Assembly: GCF_938039245.1 (NCBI RefSeq)
Contig: NZ_CALHVN010000044.1
Coordinates: forward strand, 1-42,811
Source: an uncultured Campylobacter sp.
GTDB lineage: Bacteria; Campylobacterota; Campylobacteria; Campylobacterales; Campylobacteraceae
Direction of reading: 5' to 3'
DNA: 42,811 bases
Position numbers and translations under genes: made by a program. Shown in pieces: positions 26,003-33,866 of this stretch. Position 1 is the stretch's first letter. Each line of letters begins with the position of its first letter. Under the pieces are notes generated by a model. The model searched no databases. It worked only from the letters and a program-made list of their open reading frames with translations, and was not told the DNA's origin.

Positions 26003-26020
26003 TCCACAGGCTTAGCTAGA
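26003..26020. repeat. Copy 1 of 18-base direct repeat
   Basis: TCCACAGGCTTAGCTAGA, differing at one position from the copy at 26390-26407. Flanking bases on both sides match weakly. Confidence 0.6.
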
Positions 26021-26389
26021 CTGCGCCATACCTGCGCCTTTATGCTTTGTTTGGGTTATTTTTATATGGCGTTCGGTCTAAGATTTCGTCTTTATGCAAA
26101 TTTACGGGCTCGCTCTCACCGTCGTTTGCTCGCGTCTTTGTTGTCTTTGCTTAGCGGTCTTGGCTGCTTGCTAGTTTCGTTAAATTTATCCCGAATTTTG
26201 CCGCCGTTGCCTAGCGCTATTTTTTGCCCCTACGCTGCGTTAGCCTATTTACCGCTCTTAAATCAGCTCGCGCGTCTAGTTTTATCTTAGTTCCTACTCC
26301 GCATACACCGTTTATTCGGTTTTTAGCTTCCCAAACGTCGCTAACCTCGCTTGCGGCTTTTCGCGTAGGCGCTTTTTCTCATCTGCCCA

Positions 26390-26407
26390 TCCATAGGCTT
26401 AGCTAGA
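26390..26407. repeat. Copy 2 of 18-base direct repeat
   Basis: TCCATAGGCTTAGCTAGA, 387 bases right of copy 1. The preceding 30 bases also resemble those before copy 1 (TTCGCG, then a T run, then CC). Confidence 0.6.
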
Positions 26408-26591
26408 ACTAGCCCTACCCGAGCTTTCGCGACCTAAAATTTAACCCCGTCCAGTCGCGCGCCGCGCTGATTCGTTTTGCGTAAATTTGCCCGCCGCAAA
26501 TGCCGCGCAAACGGCTCTTGACCGCGGTTTCAAGCGGAGTTTTATAAAATTTCGCTAAAATCGCGTTTAAAATCTACTTAAAAGGCAAATT

Positions 26592-27704
26592 TTGAAAGGA
26601 ATTATACTTACCGCCGCTATCCTTGCGGTCGGGCTTTATGCGTATTCGTGGCACTTTTTGATCACGGTTTTGGTGATTAGCTTTCTTATATTTTTTCACG
26701 AGCTTGGCCACTTTCTCGCCGCTCGCATGCTAAAAGTCGGTGTTCTAAAATTTAGCGTAGGCTTTGGGCAAAACGTCTACTCAAAAACCGTCGGCGGTAC
26801 CGAGTACGCCGTGGGCTCGATACCCCTTGGCGGCTACGTGAGCCTAAAAGGACAAGAGGACGCCAAACCTGGACTAAAAAACGAGGATGCCGACAGCTAC
26901 ACGAGACTCAGCCCTCTTGGACGCATTTTCATCCTTTTTGCCGGACCGTTTTTTAACTTCGCTTTGGCGTTTTTTATCTTTATCGCGCTCGGACATATCG
27001 GGGTTGAAAGGCTTGCTCCGATAGTGGGCAAAGTACTGGAAAACTCAGCCGCGGCTAGTGCTGGACTGCAAAAAGGCGATAAAATTTTAAACATAAACGG
27101 CATAAAAATCAGCGAATGGGACGAAATAAGCAAAAACGTAAATTTAACCTCCACGGCGGTCACGCTCGAGCGCGCGGGCGAAATAAAAACGATAAATTTG
27201 ACGCCTAAAATCGGGCAGAGCGTGACGATATTTGGCGAAAAGATAGAAAAACCGCTCATCGGCATTTCGCCTTCAGGCGAGGCCGTCACGATACGAAATA
27301 CCGGCTTTAGCTCGCTCAAATTTGCGCTCGTTGAGACCGTAAACGCCTCAAAGCTCATATTTACGGGGCTTGAAAAGCTCATCGTAGGCATCGTGCCGCT
27401 AAAAGAGATGGGCGGAATCATCCAGATCACCGACATCACCTCAAAGGCCGCAGGCATCGGCGTCTCGACCCTACTCATCATCGCAGCGCTGATCTCGGTA
27501 AATTTAGGCGTGCTAAACCTGCTGCCTATCCCCGCGCTTGACGGCGGACACATATTTTTCAACCTTTACGAGCTGATTTTCCGCCGCGAGATGAACGAAA
27601 AAGTCTATATCGGCCTCACTTACTGCGGCTGGGCGTTTTTGCTCTGCCTGATGGCGTTTGCGACCTTTAACGACGTAATGCGCCTAAGCGGAGCTGGACA
27701 ATGA
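26592..27704 (+). CDS. rseP: RIP metalloprotease RseP (site-2 protease, M50)
   Basis: The 370-residue intramembrane zinc protease has the HExxH motif as HELGH (36-40) in the first membrane helix, and PALDGGH near residue 320 supplies the third ligand. One PDZ domain lies between (about 130-215, with SAAASAGLQKGDKILNINGI), fewer than the two of E. coli RseP. Such proteases cut anti-sigma factors or signal peptides in the membrane. The start is TTG with AAAGG six bases upstream. Its stop overlaps the next ATG (ATGA). The target here is unknown. Confidence 0.93.
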   Translation: MKGIILTAAILAVGLYAYSWHFLITVLVISFLIFFHELGHFLAARMLKVGVLKFSVGFGQNVYSKTVGGTEYAVGSIPLGGYVSLKGQEDAKPGLKNEDADSYTRLSPLGRIFILFAGPFFNFALAFFIFIALGHIGVERLAPIVGKVLENSAAASAGLQKGDKILNINGIKISEWDEISKNVNLTSTAVTLERAGEIKTINLTPKIGQSVTIFGEKIEKPLIGISPSGEAVTIRNTGFSSLKFALVETVNASKLIFTGLEKLIVGIVPLKEMGGIIQITDITSKAAGIGVSTLLIIAALISVNLGVLNLLPIPALDGGHIFFNLYELIFRREMNEKVYIGLTYCGWAFLLCLMAFATFNDVMRLSGAGQ

Positions 27705-28336
27705 AACTAGCGCAAATTTTAGAACGCATAGAAAATGCGCGCACGGGCGAGGCCGTGAAGCTAATCGCCGTGAGCAAAAACGTAACGACTAAAGAGGTTT
27801 TGGAGCTTTTTAGGCAAGGGCAAACGAGCTTTGGCGAAAACCGCGTGCAAGAGCTCAAAAATAAGAGCGAAATTTTAAGCAATTTGCCGATCGAGTGGCA
27901 CTTCATCGGGCGACTTCAAAGCAATAAAATAAATCATCTCATAGCGCTCAAACCCGCTCTTTGGCAAAGCTGCGAGAGCGTAGAGGCCGCGCTTGCGGTA
28001 GATAAGAGGCTTGCTTGTGAGCTGCCTTGCCTGCTACAAATAAACTCCGCGCGCGAAGACACGAAACAAGGTATCTTGCCCGAGGCCGCCGAGACTGCGT
28101 TTTTACAAATCGCGCAGGAGTGTAAATTTTTAAAACCCGTCGGCGTGATGAGTATCGGCGCGCACGTAGAGGACGAGAAGGTCGTGAAAAAAAGCTTTGA
28201 GACGACGCGTAAAATTTATGAAAATCTGCAACCTCGCGGCGCGCAAATTTGCTCGATGGGTATGAGCGGGGATTTTGAGCTAGCGATAAAATGCGGCTCG
28301 AATATGATTCGTTTGGGGTCGATTTTGTATAGTTAA
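27701..28336 (+). CDS. YggS-family pyridoxal phosphate homeostasis protein
   Basis: The 211-residue protein belongs to the YggS/PROSC (PLPBP) family, which binds pyridoxal phosphate and keeps its free level and amino acid pools balanced. Evidence: AVSKNV with PLP-binding Lys26, FGENRVQELKNK, WHFIGRLQSNK, and SMGMSGDFELAIKCGSNMIRLGS near the end. Length is slightly short for the family but complete. Coupled to rseP by a four-base overlap. Confidence 0.92.
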   Translation: MKLAQILERIENARTGEAVKLIAVSKNVTTKEVLELFRQGQTSFGENRVQELKNKSEILSNLPIEWHFIGRLQSNKINHLIALKPALWQSCESVEAALAVDKRLACELPCLLQINSAREDTKQGILPEAAETAFLQIAQECKFLKPVGVMSIGAHVEDEKVVKKSFETTRKIYENLQPRGAQICSMGMSGDFELAIKCGSNMIRLGSILYS

Positions 28337-28347
28337 AAGGCTAAAAT

Positions 28348-28863
28348 ATGGAAAAACGAAGAGATGAACTTGAGCTGCTATTTTTAAAAAATAAGCAGAG
28401 TAACAAAAACACTAATCCCCTTCCGATAATAGTTGATATAATCGGACTTATTGCCGGCTTTTTAACTCTATCTTTTGTTGCTCCTTATGATGATAGGGAT
28501 GCAGTTGGATTTAAAATTTTAATACTTACCGATATCATTATATGTCTCATCTACGGCTTGATACCAAAACTACGAAACTGTAAATATTTTGTGCTTTTTG
28601 GTATTTTGATATTTATAAATTTTTTACTTCTATGCAACGTTGAAGGCTGGAATGAGGGGAGCGGGAGCGGAACATACTATTACGTATACTTTTTCAAACC
28701 GGCTAGCGATATGCTGTGGGGCTTGTTGTTAATATCCGCATTTTTATTTTTGATACCGATAGCCCTGTATATTTCGTTTCTACACTTTTTGTCTAGGGCG
28801 ACTTACTACCTATCAAATTACGACAAATTTAAAACAAAAAATCAAGAAAAAACAAAGGACTAA
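28348..28863 (+). CDS. Uncharacterised four-helix membrane protein
   Basis: The 171-residue protein is not recognised. It has four clear membrane segments (about 27-46, 54-71, 79-97 and 122-148) with charged N- and C-terminal tails, both probably cytoplasmic. A Gly/Ser/Tyr-rich loop (GSGSGTYYYVYF) lies between helices 3 and 4. Base composition is visibly more AT-rich than that of neighbours, hinting at later acquisition. AAGG before ATG supports the start. It is followed three bases later by the next gene, so the two are probably co-translated. Confidence 0.75.
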   Translation: MEKRRDELELLFLKNKQSNKNTNPLPIIVDIIGLIAGFLTLSFVAPYDDRDAVGFKILILTDIIICLIYGLIPKLRNCKYFVLFGILIFINFLLLCNVEGWNEGSGSGTYYYVYFFKPASDMLWGLLLISAFLFLIPIALYISFLHFLSRATYYLSNYDKFKTKNQEKTKD

Positions 28864-28866
28864 TAA

Positions 28867-29640
28867 ATGGGCTACGACGTGAGCTATCATCCGATCAACA
28901 AAAACGAGATCAAGCAGTGGTATTTTGACGCGTTAAAAAGCGCGAGAGAGGGCGACTGGTCGGTTGCGGAAAAGCTTGCAAAAGAGTACGACATAGAGGA
29001 TTTTTACGCGCAAAAATACATCGATACTCTTAAAATCGCGCTTGAAACCAAGGATGACGAGAGCTTTGCGCTCGGTCACGGCTACATACTCGCCGCCGTG
29101 CAGGGATTTTTTAGAAAATACTTCTACACGCGCGGCACGGCGTTTAGCTTTTTGGCGCAGGAGCATAGCGAATTTAAGCGGTATCTAAGCGACATAAGCG
29201 GCGTTATACCGCCTGAAATAAAAGCTAAATTTACCGGCGAATTTGACGGAAGCTACTCATCGGGCGCGTTTATAAGCGCGGCAAATTTGGCTAAATTTTG
29301 GCAGGACTACAACGCAGGCGGCGAGATCAAGCGTAAAACGGACGAGTTTTACGCGCAAAATTTGCCCGCATTTTTGAGCGCGGTTAAATTTAGCGTAGAA
29401 AACGGCTACGGACTGCTTGAGGCAACCGACGTAATAGTGCCAAATCCGCTTGATCTAAACAGCTCCGAGTGCTACTCAAACCTTTTTAACTGCGACCCCG
29501 AAGGCGCGCTTATCTACGCCGACACGGCGGCTCGGCAACTAAGCGAAGCGATGAAGCTGGATAAAAAGAAAAACGAAAGCGATAAAAACGAAGGCTCAGG
29601 CGGCTTTTTGGGCGCTATAAAGAGGCTTTTTGGCAAGTAA
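28867..29640 (+). CDS. Uncharacterised soluble protein, 257 residues
   Basis: I do not recognise a family with certainty. The N-terminus (MGYDVSYHPINKNEIKQWYFD) is distinctive, followed by a mainly helical body (50-220) rich in aromatic residues. A Lys/Glu/Ser linker (about 225-245) leads to a short amphipathic C-terminal helix GFLGAIKRLFGK that might touch membrane. No signal peptide. The AAGGA site lies within the end of the preceding membrane-protein gene, so both are likely made together. Codon use is typical of the chromosome. Confidence 0.75.
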   Translation: MGYDVSYHPINKNEIKQWYFDALKSAREGDWSVAEKLAKEYDIEDFYAQKYIDTLKIALETKDDESFALGHGYILAAVQGFFRKYFYTRGTAFSFLAQEHSEFKRYLSDISGVIPPEIKAKFTGEFDGSYSSGAFISAANLAKFWQDYNAGGEIKRKTDEFYAQNLPAFLSAVKFSVENGYGLLEATDVIVPNPLDLNSSECYSNLFNCDPEGALIYADTAARQLSEAMKLDKKKNESDKNEGSGGFLGAIKRLFGK

Positions 29641-29935
29641 ATCACATAGGTCAAACATTAGATTTCGTAAAAATATTCGGGATGTTAAAAACTATTTTAG
29701 AAAATCAAATCACAACTTGCCTCCGTTAAATTTAAAAACGCCTTTTTCTGCAAAAATCACTTCTAGCATCGATTCTATCGCGCAAAATTCGGGAAATTTA
29801 CGATATAAATTTCCCTGTACCGCGTATTTGATATTTTATTTTAAGCTTAAGTTTTATTTTTATACTTATACTATATAATAATAAAATTTAAATATTCCAC
29901 ACGTATATTTAAAAAATAAACTCAAAGGTGTGAAA
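29641..29935. other. Spacer holding the promoter and leader of the DUF4214 gene
   Basis: No gene is supported; an 82-codon frame at 29630-29878 overlaps the preceding stop and has no content. The right part is very AT-rich and contains a TATAAT box at 29874-29879, giving a leader of about 50 bases. Confidence 0.6.
29874..29879 (+). promoter_or_regulatory. -10 box for the DUF4214 surface protein gene
   Basis: A perfect TATAAT preceded by T-rich, AT-only sequence, the usual look of a strong Campylobacter promoter. It lies 57 bases before the ATG. Confidence 0.6.
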
Positions 29936-31042
29936 ATGTCTTTAACTCAGTCTCAAATTTCAGGACTTTACGTCGCTCTATTCGGTAGAGCTAGCGAAGG
30001 CGCAGGCAACGAGGCCTGGCTAAAATCGGCAAACGCAAATAATTTAAAATTATCCAGCGTTGCAAATTTGATGTTAGATACGACGGCATCGAAGGAATTT
30101 TTCGGCAAAAGCCTAGAGAGTAATGAAAATTTTATCAAGCATATTTACGCTACTTTGCTAAACAAGGACGAAAATATCGATCTGGGCGGTAAAGCCGGCT
30201 GGGTAAAAATGCTCAACGATACAAACGATAGAGGCCACGTCGTAAGCGAGATTTTAAAGGCGGCGCTAAATCCAATCCATACGCAAAGCGCGGATGCCGC
30301 TACGAGAAACGCCCATAAAATGCTGATAAACAAAATAATCGCATCAAACGTCGTAGCCGATAGTATAAAAGACGTGCCTGAGGGCGACGTAAAAATAACC
30401 CTAAATTCATTTTTAAAAATCAACGATGCGGTAACGGCGACGTCCTCTGCCGAAGATATAAAAAACGCGATCCTAAGCAATAAATCAAATTTGACTCTAG
30501 ACGGAGCAAAGCTAGACGAATCGATAAGTAAAAACGACAAAATATCGGTAATATCGCAGGTGACTGGCAAGAGCCAAAGCGAGATAAAAAAAGAATTTCC
30601 AAACTACGACAAAGACTACTCTGTGACCCCAAGTCCAAAACCGCTCCCAAATCCGGATCCAAAACCGACCATAGAAAAAGTTGACGTTAAGACATTTTTG
30701 AAAAAAATCGCAAGCCACGTGGACGAAAATACTTCGTTTTCTATAGAAGATGAAGCCGGAAACATACAAAGCAATATAGATAAAATCGCGTCAAATTTAA
30801 AATACGTTTTATCGATCAAATTTAGCGGAAGCTTCACTTTAGACGCGAACAAAACCTCCGTAAAACTGCTAGATAAAATTTCCGAAGGTAAAATTTGGCT
30901 GCAAAACGCGACCAAAGATCATTTAGAACTGATAAAAAGTACGTCCGTAGAGAAATTTTTTATAGACGATAGCAAGGATTTTACGCTAGATATCGCTACT
31001 TTCGTATCCTTAAAGCATAAAATCGCAAGAGGCGATAAATGA
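29936..31042 (+). CDS. N-terminal fragment: DUF4214 domain protein
   Basis: The first frame gives 368 residues. Residues 1-150 are a DUF4214-type domain: LTQSQISGLYVALFGRASEG, then NANNLKLSSVANLMLDT, then FIKHIYATLLNKDE, the usual opening of Campylobacter S-layer-like and type I secreted proteins. A Pro-rich linker (SPKPLPNPDPKPT) follows at about 230. I start at ATG 29936, with AAAGG seven bases upstream; an in-frame GTG two codons earlier is less likely. It ends at a stop caused by the first frameshift and lacks its natural C-terminus. Confidence 0.7.
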   Translation: MSLTQSQISGLYVALFGRASEGAGNEAWLKSANANNLKLSSVANLMLDTTASKEFFGKSLESNENFIKHIYATLLNKDENIDLGGKAGWVKMLNDTNDRGHVVSEILKAALNPIHTQSADAATRNAHKMLINKIIASNVVADSIKDVPEGDVKITLNSFLKINDAVTATSSAEDIKNAILSNKSNLTLDGAKLDESISKNDKISVISQVTGKSQSEIKKEFPNYDKDYSVTPSPKPLPNPDPKPTIEKVDVKTFLKKIASHVDENTSFSIEDEAGNIQSNIDKIASNLKYVLSIKFSGSFTLDANKTSVKLLDKISEGKIWLQNATKDHLELIKSTSVEKFFIDDSKDFTLDIATFVSLKHKIARGDK

Positions 31043-31235
31043 TACTTCGGCAAATATCGTTAAAAACTTCGATCAAATAAAATCCCTCGTAGATAGCGTC
31101 AAAACCCTAGATAGCTCCGATAATAGCGAGATAAAGCTAATAAAAGCCCAGTATGACGTCATAAAAGACCTGGTATCGCAGGACTATAAAGATAACAACG
31201 TCTATAAAGTCGAGGAAAAAACGGGCAAAGCGGCT

Positions 31236-32519
31236 ATGACTCCTACCGACGTAAAAGACGGTAAGGCTTTTGCTTGGGAATACGTAAACGATAGCACCGG
31301 AATAACATATAAAATACAATTTGGCAAAAGAGACGCTCAGCCCGAAAACTCGGATATAAAAGTCGATATGCCGGACGGTAAATTTTATAACGGCGAAAAT
31401 ATGATCAAAGACTACAAGATCAAAGCCTATAAAATCTATGAAAAAGGCGGCTACAAAGTGACCGAAGAGTACACTCCAAGTACCTCGAAATCAGGCGATA
31501 TCGTTAGAGATAAATTTGACGAAAAAGGCGCACTAGAGGAAAAAATATTAGAAAGATCCAGCGGCGAAAAACTCACTCTATCTTACGAAGACGGCAAGCT
31601 AAGCAATGCCGTAAAAACCGACCCCGAGTACGCAAATACCGATATAAACTTTGAAATCAGCAAAGATAGCGAAAATCTAGACTACAAAGGCACGCTATAT
31701 CTAAATGCAAACTCGCCCGAGCATCTAAGTATCCTTAATCCGCACTTTAACTATAAAGGCAAGGTTACCGTAACAGATAGCGCACTAGATACGAAATGGA
31801 CGGCTGATATCGGAAAAAACGAAGTTGTATATAGGGCGTACGAAGGGCGATTTTCAGACGACGTAAGACTAGTGTCAAAGGCTGCATACACTACTCACAA
31901 CAACTATGGAGTCGAAAATTTTGATATACCTCAAACGCTTCGAGAAAATGCGAATCTAAAAAAAATAAGCATAGACGCTCAAACCGGCAACCTAGCAAAC
32001 GGCTCGGAGTTTGGCGTGCTAGATAACGCTCAAGATAAAATCACGCTCCCGTCAAACATCACCGAACTATCAAAAGCGCAAGACGGCGTAAATCTGCAAA
32101 ACATCGAGGAAAAGCTATCTACGCTTGGAGTCGGTAAGGCGCAGTATTTCTTGCAAAACGTAGGCGAAGACAAATTTAATGCCTATATGGCGCTAAATAC
32201 GGACGGCAAAGAGGGCTATCAAGAGGGTAGCGATACCTTGATAGAGATAAAAAACGTCGAGTATAGAAGTAATTTTAAACAGTTAAAAGACGGCGCGACA
32301 TCTATCTACAACAAATTAACGCCTGATTTTACCGTCCCTACTCCGTCCACTTTCCAAAACGCGGTAGCCAAAGACGCAACCGGCGGAAAAAGTAAAATTT
32401 GGGAATACGAGGCTAGCTCTACGAAAAAATACAAATCGTTTTTGAAAAAGAGCAAGACGAAAATAGCGGATTTAAATTTGCAGACGGAGTGTTTTTCGAT
32501 AAAAACGACAAGTCGATAA
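31236..32519 (+). CDS. Middle fragment: first surface-protein module
   Basis: This frame is open from 31014, before its first ATG, which has no ribosome binding site, so it is not an independent gene. It encodes module 1, from about KAFAWEYVND to DTLIEIKNVEYRSNF, and ends with unrelated residues after the second frameshift in the A6 run. The module is acidic and rich in Asn, Thr and Lys, without cysteine, consistent with a secreted surface protein. Confidence 0.6.
   Translation: MTPTDVKDGKAFAWEYVNDSTGITYKIQFGKRDAQPENSDIKVDMPDGKFYNGENMIKDYKIKAYKIYEKGGYKVTEEYTPSTSKSGDIVRDKFDEKGALEEKILERSSGEKLTLSYEDGKLSNAVKTDPEYANTDINFEISKDSENLDYKGTLYLNANSPEHLSILNPHFNYKGKVTVTDSALDTKWTADIGKNEVVYRAYEGRFSDDVRLVSKAAYTTHNNYGVENFDIPQTLRENANLKKISIDAQTGNLANGSEFGVLDNAQDKITLPSNITELSKAQDGVNLQNIEEKLSTLGVGKAQYFLQNVGEDKFNAYMALNTDGKEGYQEGSDTLIEIKNVEYRSNFKQLKDGATSIYNKLTPDFTVPTPSTFQNAVAKDATGGKSKIWEYEASSTKKYKSFLKKSKTKIADLNLQTECFSIKTTSR
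31263..32300 (+). repeat. Surface-protein module, copy 1
   Basis: About 340 codons related to copy 2 at 32394-33430. Shared anchors in order are WEY, KIQ, YEDGKLSNAV against YENEQVKSAV, YANTDINFEI against YANKTVKFDV, ITLPSNITELSKAQDG against IKLPDNITKISKAADG, and YFLQNVGEDKFNAYMALNTDG against its near twin. Divergence is large, so the duplication is old. Confidence 0.75.
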
Positions 32520-33430
32520 ACGCAACCGGCTGGCAAAGCAGAGCTAAAGTCTACGAGATAGACAAAACTACTCCAAACGTCGAGGTTATAAAAAGCCTAA
32601 ATAACAATGAAGGCGGCAGAGTCATAGAAACCGTAACCAAGACCTACGACGCATCGGGCAAGCTCATAAAACAAACGCTCCAAGACGACATGTATAGTAA
32701 AAACGATAAAACCGTAGACGTAACCTATGAGAACGAACAGGTAAAATCAGCCGTAATAACAAGTGCCCAGTATGCCAATAAAACGGTTAAATTTGACGTC
32801 GGCTCCGATAATGAAGCTTCCTTGCTAGCAACAAAATCCGCGCTTACTATGGATTTATCTACGCCTTGGGATCTAAGTCCGCTAAACGACGTAACCAAAG
32901 GCTTTAAAGGTACCGCGACCATAACCGATAAGGCGTTAGATAAAAAAGCCGTAGCTAATGTCGGCGATACGCAAACGACGTTTAAAATTTACGAAAATAT
33001 AAACTCGGATAAAATTTCCCTCATTTCAAAGGCTAAAGGCAGCAACGGATCGTTTTTAAACAAAGAGGAATTCGACGTCAAAGAGACTCTCGCTCAAAAT
33101 CCTGATGCTAAAAAGATAACGATAGACGCAGGTAACAAAATGATGCAGATATCAAAAGGCGAGAAGATAAAACTACCTGATAATATCACTAAAATCTCAA
33201 AAGCCGCAGATGGAACCGACTCATCAAATTTGCAAACCGAACTTGCAAATTTGAAAGCTGGCGAAGGGGCTTATTTCTTGCAAAACGTGGGCGGAAACAA
33301 ATTTGACGCATATCTGGCGCTAAATACGGACGGCGTAGAAGGCTACCAAGAGGACAGCGATACCCTCGTAAAAATCGCGGGTGTGGCTTACGGGGCTAGC
33401 TTTAGCGACGTAAACGGCGGATATACGACG
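32394..33430 (+). repeat. Surface-protein module, copy 2
   Basis: The second copy of the module, read across the frameshift at 32424-32429. It keeps the same order of anchor segments as copy 1 and the same C-terminal QNVGGNKFDAYLALNTDG element. Confidence 0.75.
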
Positions 33431-33439
33431 CTAAGCTAA
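32489..33439 (+). CDS. C-terminal fragment: second surface-protein module
   Basis: The frame is open from 32417 and encodes module 2 to the natural end of the protein. The last 70 residues (AYFLQNVGGNKFDAYLALN, then GYQEDSDTLVKIAGV) match the end of module 1 and resemble the C-termini of Campylobacter type I secreted surface proteins, which carry the secretion signal. A strong terminator follows five bases after the stop. The apparent GTG start has no ribosome binding site, so this is a fragment. Confidence 0.6.
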   Translation: MFFDKNDKSINATGWQSRAKVYEIDKTTPNVEVIKSLNNNEGGRVIETVTKTYDASGKLIKQTLQDDMYSKNDKTVDVTYENEQVKSAVITSAQYANKTVKFDVGSDNEASLLATKSALTMDLSTPWDLSPLNDVTKGFKGTATITDKALDKKAVANVGDTQTTFKIYENINSDKISLISKAKGSNGSFLNKEEFDVKETLAQNPDAKKITIDAGNKMMQISKGEKIKLPDNITKISKAADGTDSSNLQTELANLKAGEGAYFLQNVGGNKFDAYLALNTDGVEGYQEDSDTLVKIAGVAYGASFSDVNGGYTTLS

Positions 33440-33443
33440 ATTC

Positions 33444-33476
33444 ATATAACGGGGCTAAGTTTCGGCCCCGTTATAT
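33444..33476 (+). terminator. Strong hairpin terminator after the DUF4214 gene
   Basis: ATATAACGGGGC (33444-33455) pairs perfectly with GCCCCGTTATAT (33465-33476) around a nine-base loop, followed by TACTCTTT. It starts five bases after the stop codon. Confidence 0.85.
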
Positions 33477-33831
33477 TACTCTTTAAATTTATAAGCTTTT
33501 AATTTTAAATTAACCGCTATAAATACGGAAAATATACCGAGCTTTTATCGCCTAAATTTAGCTTGTTTTTAGGATACGGCAACACGGTTAAAGGCTAAAT
33601 TTACTCGCTTCCATAAAATCTAAATTTAAAAATATCGAGCAAATTTAACGCATACGAGTTTTTTGTTTTTTTACAAAATAGCCCGTTTGCGCCGTTTGGG
33701 CTTATTTGGGATTTTGCCGCACCAAGCGTTATTTTGCCGCTACTACCGGTTAAATTTATACGCAAACTAAAATCAGACCTAAAAAAAGGGATGCAAACTA
33801 TACCGCCGTCGCTGCATCAAGTATAAAAGAT

Positions 33832-33858
33832 CCGCCTTGCCCGTTTTAGACAAGGCGG
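33832..33858 (-). terminator. Hairpin terminator after flavodoxin gene
   Basis: CCGCCTTG (33832-33839) pairs with CAAGGCGG (33851-33858). Read leftward, the stem is followed by ATCTTTTAT, a short T-rich tail, eight bases after the flavodoxin stop. Confidence 0.75.
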
Positions 33859-33866
33859 CAAGAAAA

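Larger units (their letters stand above)
25355..26591. other. 1.2 kb stretch without a convincing gene; degenerate repeat-like
   Basis: All six frames are broken or of odd composition. The top strand is pyrimidine-rich, so the bottom strand looks more coding-like, but every bottom frame is interrupted; the longest (25469-25765, 98 codons) is not recognisable. Two near-identical 18-base segments (26003-26020 and 26390-26407) lie 387 bases apart, and the bottom-strand peptides around them also match loosely (KAQVWRSLAKPVDG and KARVGLVLAKPMDG). A weaker third match lies about 385 bases further left, near 25640. This could be a decayed repeat-bearing gene or a non-coding repeat. The promoter for rseP should lie at its right end. 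Confidence 0.55.
29936..33439 (+). pseudogene. DUF4214 S-layer-like protein gene, broken by two frameshifts
   Basis: Read through two compensating single-base shifts, this is one gene of about 1,165 codons. Shift 1 falls in 31014-31042, where removing one base (for example in the AAA of 31037-31039) joins ARGD to NDTSANIVK. Shift 2 falls in 32417-32519, where one extra A in the A6 run 32424-32429 joins TKK to IQIVFEKEQDENSG, which then aligns with KIQFGKRDAQPENSD of the first module. The protein has an N-terminal DUF4214 domain, a Pro-rich linker (about 230-245) and two copies of a long module. This is the layout of secreted S-layer or RTX-like Campylobacter proteins. Real decay, phase variation and sequencing error cannot be separated here. 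Confidence 0.7.
33440..33866. other. Spacer between convergent genes
   Basis: It contains the DUF4214 terminator at its left end, the flavodoxin terminator at its right end, and AAATTT-rich sequence between. I see no gene. Confidence 0.7.

Noticed and set aside
25582..26406. Three overlapping rightward frames in the gene desert
   Set aside because: Composition is Leu/Arg/Ala/Ser-rich without structure, no ribosome binding sites are present, and the frames overlap each other in conflicting ways.
26897..27562. 221-codon frame antisense to rseP
   Set aside because: rseP is unmistakable on the other strand; this frame has no start signal or family features.
29630..29878. 82-codon frame before the DUF4214 gene
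   Set aside because: It overlaps the preceding stop, is very AT-rich at its end and contains the likely promoter.
32424..32429. Programmed ribosomal frameshifting at the A6 run
   Set aside because: There is no stimulatory hairpin or upstream Shine-Dalgarno arrangement, and a second unrelated shift in the same gene makes mutation or sequencing error more likely.
31236..33439. Fragments 2 and 3 as independent genes
   Set aside because: Neither has a ribosome binding site; both frames are open upstream of the first start codon and continue the module structure of the fragment before.
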